Part shown: positions 59,052 to 64,000 of the stretch, piece after piece
How the letters are laid out: each line of letters opens with the position of its first letter
How positions within the stretch are numbered: position 1 is the stretch's first letter
Assembly (NCBI GenBank): GCA_002423395.1
Contig: DIVZ01000005.1
Location: 703,259-767,258, forward strand
Length of the DNA stretch: 64,000 bases
DNA from: Eubacteriaceae bacterium UBA6119
GTDB lineage: Bacteria > Bacillota > Clostridia > Eubacteriales > UBA1433
Direction: 5' to 3'
Position numbers and translations under genes: made by a program
Notes under the pieces: model-generated
Database searches by the model: none
What the model was told of the DNA's origin: nothing
Seen by the model: only the letters and a program-made list of their open reading frames with translations

Positions 59052-60050
59052 ATGTTAAAAGTAGTAGCGACTGCTCAATTCGGACCTGCTGCAGATGCGT
59101 TCAAAAAAATCTCTGACGAAATTTTGGGAGATATTGCAGAAATATCCATAATACCGTGTGACACCGAAGACAAAATCATAGAAGCGTGCAAAGACGCCGA
59201 CGCAGTTATTGCGGGGTTAGATCCGTATACGGAAAAAGTTTTCGCGTCGCTTGAAAAACTAAAAATGGTCTCGGGTGTAGCCATCGGGTACAACACATTT
59301 GATGTTGAGGCGGCAAAAAAATATGGAGTGGCGGTATCAAACAATCCGCGGTATTGCGTAAACGAAGTTGCTGACCATGCATCGGCTTTAATTCTCGCGC
59401 TTGTGAGAAAACTGCTTGATTACAACAAACAAGTAAAAACGGAATATGTTTGGGCTCCGCAGTCTCAAAGAGGAAAAATCAAAAGAGTATGCGTACAGAC
59501 TTTGGGACTAATCGGCTTCGGAAACATTGCTCGCCTAGTCGCCAAACGTATGCAGGGATTCGGCTGTGAAATTATTGCGTATGACCCGTACATAAAACAG
59601 GATTTCGCAGATCAGTTCAATGTAAAAATGGTGTCAATTGACGAATTGTACGAAAAATCAGACATAATCTCAGTTCACGCGCTGCTTAACGCCCAAACAG
59701 AGGGAATGATAGGCAAAGAAGCGTTTAAAAAAATGGCGGCTAAAAAACCTATATTCGTAAATTGCGCAAGAGGAGGGCTTATTGACGAGGACGCTTTGCT
59801 TGACGCGATTAAAACCGAGAAAATATCAGCCGTCGGGCTGGATGTATTCATATCAGAAAAACCGGATCTTGCCGATTCTCCTTTCACAAAACTCGGCGAC
59901 AACGTAATAATCACGCCTCACGCAGCGTATTTTTCCGACAACGCGCAATATGAAATGCTTGTATTCTCCTGTGAAAACCTGCGTAACTTCTTTACGGGAA
60001 ACGGCGACAAAGTTCCTATTGTAAATGGAATTAAAGAGCCCAAAGCATAA
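59052..60050 (+). CDS. D-isomer specific 2-hydroxyacid dehydrogenase
   Basis: This 332-residue protein has the split substrate domain and a Rossmann NAD domain with GLIGFGNIARLVAKRM (GxGxxA-like). The catalytic Arg is in NCARGGLIDEDAL, the Glu in VFISEKP and the His in ITPHAAYFS. Family members interconvert 2-keto and D-2-hydroxy acids (D-lactate, glycerate, phosphoglycerate and others). No ACT domain is present, so it is not a long SerA. The strong GAGAGGTG ribosome site and terminator at 60078 mark a single-gene unit. The exact substrate is not predictable. Confidence 0.93.
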   Translation: MLKVVATAQFGPAADAFKKISDEILGDIAEISIIPCDTEDKIIEACKDADAVIAGLDPYTEKVFASLEKLKMVSGVAIGYNTFDVEAAKKYGVAVSNNPRYCVNEVADHASALILALVRKLLDYNKQVKTEYVWAPQSQRGKIKRVCVQTLGLIGFGNIARLVAKRMQGFGCEIIAYDPYIKQDFADQFNVKMVSIDELYEKSDIISVHALLNAQTEGMIGKEAFKKMAAKKPIFVNCARGGLIDEDALLDAIKTEKISAVGLDVFISEKPDLADSPFTKLGDNVIITPHAAYFSDNAQYEMLVFSCENLRNFFTGNGDKVPIVNGIKEPKA

Positions 60051-60077
60051 AAAACAGTAAAACAAAATAATGTTTAC

Positions 60078-60104
60078 AAAGCGCGCGCAGGCGCGCTTTC
60101 TTGC
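60078..60104 (+). terminator. Terminator of the hydroxyacid dehydrogenase gene
   Basis: AAAGCGCGC, loop GCAG, GCGCGCTTT, followed by CTTGCTTT; a very stable stem with a short T-run. Confidence 0.75.
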
Positions 60105-60300
60105 TTTAAAACCGCATTGAAAAACATAAAAAATACTTAAATAAGCGTAATATATAATTACATATGAATTTCAGCAGTTTTAATGCGTCAACTCTTAATT
60201 GCAATTTAAATAAAATATAATATAATTATCATACTTAATTGCATGCTTATGATTTAATTCCGATGATACTAAAAATGCATATTAAAAGGAGAAATTTGTT

Positions 60301-61086
60301 ATGAACAACGAACAAATCAAAAAAGCGGCAGACATGCTTTATCAGGCGGAAAAAACGAGGATACCTGTCGATCTCATATCAGCTCAATACCCTCAGGCAA
60401 CAGCAGAGGATGCATACAACATTCAGCTTAAGTATGTTGAACGAAGAATTGCGGACGATAAAGTAAAGATAATCGGAAAGAAAATAGGACTTACAAGCGA
60501 AGCAATGCGAATAATGATAGGCGTTGACGAACCTGATTACGGACATTTGTTTGAAGATATGTATTATGAAATGGAAGTGCCGATAGACATTTCAGAAATG
60601 CTGGCGCCGAGAATAGAATCAGAGATTGCGTTTGTGCTTTGCAAGGAGCTGAAGGGACCGGGCATTAAAGTAACTGACGTTATAGAAGCTACAGCCGGCG
60701 TCATCTCTTCGTTTGAGATTATTGACTCAAGATTTAATGACCCTAAAATTAAATTTGTAGACACGGTATCCGATAACGGCTCAAGTGCGAGAGTGATACT
60801 CGGGACAAATATTACGGATATTAAAAGCGTGGACTTGCGCACAACAGGGCTTGTGCTTGAAAAGAACGGAAAGATAATAGACACGGCAGCCGGCGCGGCA
60901 GTATTAGGTAACCCTGCTGTAGCCGTGGCATGGCTTGCAAATAAATTGTACAAATATGGAATAAGTCTGAAACCTGGCGAGATTATACTTTCGGGTTCGC
61001 TTACAAAAGCTTACGAAATAAAACCGGGTGATGTGTTCACAGCCACTTTCGCAGGACTCGGAGCGGTGAAAGCGGTATTTAAATAA
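60301..61086 (+). CDS. 2-keto-4-pentenoate hydratase-like protein (MhpD/DmpE family)
   Basis: This 261-residue protein belongs to the fumarylacetoacetase-like hydratase group. KIIGKKIGLTSEAMR (about 58-72) is the family opening, RIESEIAFVLCKEL supplies two metal-binding Glu, and SFEIIDSRF the third. The C-terminus LKPGEIILSGSLTKAYEIKPGDVFTA closes the barrel. It would hydrate 2-hydroxypenta-2,4-dienoate in aromatic meta-cleavage pathways, but no such pathway is linked. In an anaerobe it may act on another unsaturated keto acid. It is monocistronic with AAAGGAG and a terminator. Confidence 0.9.
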   Translation: MNNEQIKKAADMLYQAEKTRIPVDLISAQYPQATAEDAYNIQLKYVERRIADDKVKIIGKKIGLTSEAMRIMIGVDEPDYGHLFEDMYYEMEVPIDISEMLAPRIESEIAFVLCKELKGPGIKVTDVIEATAGVISSFEIIDSRFNDPKIKFVDTVSDNGSSARVILGTNITDIKSVDLRTTGLVLEKNGKIIDTAAGAAVLGNPAVAVAWLANKLYKYGISLKPGEIILSGSLTKAYEIKPGDVFTATFAGLGAVKAVFK

Positions 61087-61095
61087 CATAATAAT

Positions 61096-61117
61096 AAAAA
61101 GCCTTCGGGCTTTTTTT
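61096..61117 (+). terminator. Terminator of the hydratase gene
   Basis: AAAAAGCC, loop TTCG, GGCTTTTTTT: a compact, near-ideal terminator. Confidence 0.92.
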
Positions 61118-61201
61118 ATTTTCAGTCAAATATATTTGACAAGAGGTAATTAAAGAAGGAAAATATAAAATATATATAACGGTACGCAATATAGGTAATA
61201 A

Positions 61202-61834
61202 ATGGAAGAAGTAAATAAACAAATAATTCTAGAAGAAACTTATAATAGATTTTTATTAGCCCAACAGTATCTAACTGCGTCAAAAAATTTATTGGATTTG
61301 ATGATTGAGAATAACAATAAAAGAGTTTATATAAGAAAAGTAACAGATGGGAAAAACGCAAATATTGATGAGATATTTGAAAATTTAAAGAACAGCAGTA
61401 TTTTTACTATCATACCGACAATATTTTCATTTTATCAAGGTTTGGAACTTATTATTAAAGCATTTGTATTAATAGCAAATCCTGATTTAAAATTAACTCA
61501 TAATATAAAATTATCTTTCAAAGAGTTTGCAAAAATATATACAAAAGAAAAAGAAATTATAAGTTTATGTGAAAAATACTTAAATGAATCAGATACTTCA
61601 TTAACATTTTTAAAGCAGTTTCAAGAAGATAATAATATACGAAAATCAACAGAATTATATAATGCATTAAGATATCCCGAAGGTAACGAGAATAATATAA
61701 AATCGATAGATTATTGTGCGTTAAAATATTACGACAACAAACAATTTATCCCTCAGATAAAACAACTGTCCAATGATATCGAAACACTGATTAAATATTC
61801 AGTGAAACTACATAGAAAATCAAAATTTATATAA
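61202..61834 (+). CDS. HEPN-like helical protein
   Basis: This 210-residue all-helical protein resembles HEPN-fold proteins: an N-terminal long helix (YNRFLLAQQYLTASKNLLDLM), IFSFYQGLELIIKAFVLI, and THNIKLSFKEFAKIY, the usual place of the HEPN His-Asn. The catalytic R-x4-6-H of ribonuclease HEPNs is not seen because no Arg precedes the His closely, so toxin activity is unlikely. No MNT or antitoxin-like gene is adjacent. The start ATG 61202 has no clear ribosome site (GGTAAT nearby). Confidence in the fold is moderate. Confidence 0.55.
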   Translation: MEEVNKQIILEETYNRFLLAQQYLTASKNLLDLMIENNNKRVYIRKVTDGKNANIDEIFENLKNSSIFTIIPTIFSFYQGLELIIKAFVLIANPDLKLTHNIKLSFKEFAKIYTKEKEIISLCEKYLNESDTSLTFLKQFQEDNNIRKSTELYNALRYPEGNENNIKSIDYCALKYYDNKQFIPQIKQLSNDIETLIKYSVKLHRKSKFI

Positions 61835-61979
61835 TCTTAAATAATTATTCTCATAACTACTCTGTAGACATCATTTATTATTTGTGCTAATATTTATCTG
61901 TAATTATTCAAAAATTTTATTAGTTATTCAAATAATTATTATGCATTAATTAAAAATACAAAGGGAGCAGATTTAGATT

Positions 61980-62414
61980 ATGAAATATGTATGCTTTAAT
62001 TGCGGACAGCTAAATAACGAAGAAAATATTAAATGCGAAAACTGCGAAGAAACTCTTATTAAAGACTCGCAATACGAAGACAAGTGCAAAGAGCTTAAAG
62101 AATACGACAATTATAAAAAAGGCGTGTTTAATATTCTCTTAGCTATTGTAATGACGGCAATAATGTATTTTGGAGTAAAGTATTTTTTAAATTCAATTTC
62201 CGCGGTTATAGCCTCACAGTCTGTCTCGGACGCATTAATAAAATACGGCGCCAAAGCTATGGCTGTTGTTTTTATATTAATCATAATCTTTCCTATGATT
62301 ATAAAGACTGTTAAAACAAGAAACAACAATAAATGGACAAAACCAAAAATGAGGTCAATGGAGAAACATCTGCAATTATTGCAAAAAGCAGATCAATCAC
62401 CTGAAAATAAATAA
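61980..62414 (+). CDS. Zinc-ribbon membrane protein, 144 aa
   Basis: This protein opens with a zinc ribbon (CFNCGQ at 5-10 and CENC at 19-22, four cysteines). A charged linker and two membrane segments follow (about 47-67 and 86-106), then a basic tail. Zinc ribbon plus membrane segments recur in poorly known Firmicute proteins, including the gene at 7138. GGGAGC precedes the ATG. It is 17 bp ahead of the MaoC-like gene and may be co-transcribed. Confidence 0.75.
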   Translation: MKYVCFNCGQLNNEENIKCENCEETLIKDSQYEDKCKELKEYDNYKKGVFNILLAIVMTAIMYFGVKYFLNSISAVIASQSVSDALIKYGAKAMAVVFILIIIFPMIIKTVKTRNNNKWTKPKMRSMEKHLQLLQKADQSPENK

Positions 62415-62431
62415 TAAAAAACGAGGTTTTT

Positions 62432-62878
62432 ATGAAATATTTTGATGAGCTTTATGAAGGTGAAATAATTATTACAGCAGCGCGCACGATGACAGAGACT
62501 GATGTTGTGATGTTCGCGGCAACAACAGGAGATTATAACCCCGTGCATACGGACGCTGAATTTATGAAACATAGCATGTACGGGCAGAGAATAGTCCACG
62601 GTCTGCTTGCGCTTTCGGTAAGCCAGGGACTTCTTTTCAGAACGGGCATTGTAGACGGCAGCGCAATTGCTTTTGCAGGAATTGACGAGATAAGATTTAC
62701 CGCTCCTGTTAAAATAGGCGATACCATACACGTAGAAATTACGGTGGCGAAACTTGTTGCAAGTAAAAGCAAGCCTGATAGAGGAGTAGCGCATTTTGAT
62801 TGCAAAATTATTAATCAGAACGGCGATGTTGTGCAGACTTCCATACAAAAAATTATGATGAAGAAAAAACCGCTATAA
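62432..62878 (+). CDS. MaoC-like (R)-specific enoyl-CoA hydratase
   Basis: This 148-residue hot-dog-fold protein has the hydratase 2 motif with catalytic Asp and His in GDYNPVHTDAEFM and the conserved RIVHGLLALSVS helix. Such enzymes hydrate 2-enoyl-CoA to (R)-3-hydroxyacyl-CoA; others act on unusual thioesters. No fatty-acid or PHA genes are near, so its pathway is open. The ribosome site GAGG lies before ATG 62432. A terminator follows at 62939. Confidence 0.92.
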   Translation: MKYFDELYEGEIIITAARTMTETDVVMFAATTGDYNPVHTDAEFMKHSMYGQRIVHGLLALSVSQGLLFRTGIVDGSAIAFAGIDEIRFTAPVKIGDTIHVEITVAKLVASKSKPDRGVAHFDCKIINQNGDVVQTSIQKIMMKKKPL

Positions 62879-62938
62879 TATATATAAATTTTAGTTAAAG
62901 AAAAAAAATATTTTATATAATATTAAAAATAATAATTT

Positions 62939-62967
62939 AAAACTCTGCATAAAATCAGAGTTTTTTT
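62939..62967 (+). terminator. Terminator of the MaoC-like gene
   Basis: AAAACTCTG (62939-62947) pairs with CAGAGTTTT (62956-62964), followed by TTTA. Confidence 0.8.
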
Positions 62968-63103
62968 ATTATAAAAAGAATAATAATGATTTATTATATT
63001 AGGTTTTTATAATATTTTAAAATATTATGTCGGTCAATATATAGTGAAATTTTTTATAAACAATATTAGAATTAATTTAAATTTAATTTTTAAGAGGTGT
63101 TAT

Positions 63104-63343
63104 ATGGATTTACTTACCCAAACTTTTATAGTTATATTTATGTTATTAATATTGACCGTTAGTGTAGGCGTTCTTTTTATAAAAAACCGAAAAACAAAAA
63201 CGCAAAAAGAAGCAGCGAATATTCAAACTAAACAGGGAAGCTTGTTTGATAAACTTACAAATTTAAAAAAGCAGCTAGATGAAGGCATGCTGACAGAGGA
63301 AGAATACAAACAGACAAAAAACAAATATTTAGGAATAGTTTAA
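63104..63343 (+). CDS. SHOCT-domain membrane protein, 79 aa
   Basis: I place the start at ATG 63104, behind AAGAGGTG; an earlier in-frame ATG at 63044 lacks a ribosome site. One N-terminal membrane segment (about 5-25) is followed by a basic linker. A SHOCT helix pair comes last: LFDKLTNLKKQLDEGMLTEEEYKQTKNKYL, containing the conserved G-x-L-T-x-E-E-Y. SHOCT domains are thought to aid oligomerisation. Role unknown. Confidence 0.82.
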   Translation: MDLLTQTFIVIFMLLILTVSVGVLFIKNRKTKTQKEAANIQTKQGSLFDKLTNLKKQLDEGMLTEEEYKQTKNKYLGIV

Positions 63344-63381
63344 ATTTCATTATACATATCAAAACAAACAAGTGAGCCGTT

Positions 63382-63403
63382 TTATTACTAGAAAAAGTAA
63401 TAA
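63382..63403. other. Short inverted repeat in the gap before the aminomutase gene
   Basis: TTATTACT (63382-63389) and AGTAATAA (63396-63403) are exact inverse complements around six bases. It has no T-run; its role is uncertain and it may be chance in AT-rich DNA. Confidence 0.3.
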
Positions 63404-63568
63404 CGCAATAAATATTGGAAAGTTGATATATATTACCACAAATCGACATATATGTCATTAAATCTCTCTCGGCTATTGAATAATAAGGGGCATTTGTTTT
63501 ATAATATAAAAAAATGTTTTTCATAAATAAAATAATTTACATCTTAACAGAAAACGGAGGAAACGCCT

Positions 63569-64000
63569 TTGGATAATTCGAAAGACTTTAAAAATATCCG
63601 TTCAACTATCGAAGATTATTTAGAAATACTGCCGCAAATACCAACCGGATTTAATCAAGCCGAAAAAATTAAATATCAAAAAGATAATATTATGCGCAAA
63701 TTAAACGCAAGTGAAAATGATTGGCAGAATTATAACTGGCAAATAAATAATAGGATAACAGACGCAAAAACTGCCGCACATTTGCTTGAGCTGGATGATA
63801 ATACAGTTGAAGAAATTAATAAAGTAAGCGAGACATACCGCTTCGCGATTTCTCCTTATTATCTGTCTTTAATAGATATGGAAAATGATGCCTGCCCGAT
63901 ACGCCTTCAGGCGCTTCCCAGCATTTCAGAATTAAACAATGAGGGGGATTTGGATCCTATGGGCGAGGCGCATTCCACTCCGGTAGAAGGCATTACGAGA
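63569..64000 (+). CDS. Lysine 2,3-aminomutase-family radical SAM enzyme, N-terminal part
   Basis: A strong CGGAGG lies 9 bp before TTG 63569. The frame then runs open for 144 codons to the window edge, so only the N-terminal part is visible. YNWQINNRITDAKTAAHLL followed by YRFAISPYYLSLI, NDACPIRLQALP, and GDLDPMGEAHSTPVEGITR matches the helical N-terminus and entry to the barrel of lysine or glutamate 2,3-aminomutases. The radical SAM CxxxCxxC and PLP Lys would follow beyond the edge. Lysine and glutamate forms cannot be told apart from this part. The enzyme would make a beta-amino acid, used for fermentation or as osmolyte. Confidence 0.88.
   Translation, partial: MDNSKDFKNIRSTIEDYLEILPQIPTGFNQAEKIKYQKDNIMRKLNASENDWQNYNWQINNRITDAKTAAHLLELDDNTVEEINKVSETYRFAISPYYLSLIDMENDACPIRLQALPSISELNNEGDLDPMGEAHSTPVEGITR

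Noticed and set aside
1..64000. CRISPR array, transposase or prophage structural genes
   Set aside because: No regularly spaced repeats, DDE or HUH transposase motifs, or phage capsid, portal or terminase-like proteins were seen on either strand.

Overview
The window is AT-rich DNA from a low-GC, Gram-positive, probably spore-forming anaerobe of the Clostridia. Four things point there: strong AAGGAG/GGAGG ribosome binding sites with occasional TTG starts; a PdaA-type muramic-lactam deacetylase (spore cortex); many Fe-S and flavin oxidoreductases (Fe-S aldo-keto reductases, an EFR1-type flavodoxin/ferredoxin, radical-SAM enzymes, a lysine 2,3-aminomutase-like enzyme); and c-di-GMP enzymes and DUF families usual in that class. 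I cannot name the species.

Layout. 1-7.8 kb: start of a peptidoglycan-binding protein (-), a FadR-type GntR regulator (-), uvrB (-), a broken HEAT-repeat gene, pdaA (-), then 5-formyl-THF cyclo-ligase with an acetyltransferase-like protein and a zinc-ribbon membrane protein. 7.85-19.5 kb: an intact tRNA-Thr(CGT), followed by two same-direction copies of its 3' half at about 15.05 and 19.39 kb. Both copies sit behind a shared leader of about 100 bp, which looks like old tRNA-targeted integration. The first bounded segment holds a lipoprotein, a radical SAM/SPASM enzyme and a three-gene ABC exporter in one tight operon. The second holds an ABC-F ATPase with a degenerate second site, and tex.

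19.5-27 kb: a polysaccharide O-acetylation pair (MBOAT plus DHHW protein, -), an OFA-like MFS carrier, small unknown proteins, a DUF4332 protein, and a divergent 4-hydroxybutyryl-CoA dehydratase/HpaB-family protein that appears to lack the known cluster and catalytic residues. 27.4-32.3 kb: an amino-sugar operon (nagA, nagB, a BadF-type kinase, a cytosolic GH20 hexosaminidase). 32.4-39.4 kb: an enolase-superfamily sugar-acid dehydratase, a coiled-coil protein, a DEAD-box helicase behind a leader hairpin, DUF5661, a methanogenesis-marker-8-like protein, a frameshifted small gene, an Mbeg1-like hydrolase, and a compact unit encoding a 36-residue basic peptide.

39.4-49.8 kb: two consecutive GGDEF/HD-GYP proteins, a TVP38-family membrane protein, three translationally coupled unknown genes (two of them tandem paralogues), DUF1893, a cold-shock protein with a readable promoter and leader hairpin, and two coupled membrane proteins. 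49.9-53.2 kb: an operon of two Fe-S aldo-keto reductases, a MerR regulator and a flavodoxin-like reductase, driven by a 19-bp-spacer MerR promoter. 53.2-64 kb: a membrane-anchored unknown, a glycosyltransferase-like protein, UspA, a HAD nucleotidase, a Ca2+/Na+ antiporter, an EFR1 ferredoxin, a D-2-hydroxyacid dehydrogenase, a 2-keto-4-pentenoate hydratase, a HEPN-like protein, a zinc-ribbon membrane protein, a MaoC-like hydratase, a SHOCT protein and the start of a lysine 2,3-aminomutase-like gene.

No CRISPR array, transposase, rRNA or recognisable riboswitch was seen. All family assignments are by eye from motifs; no database search was run.
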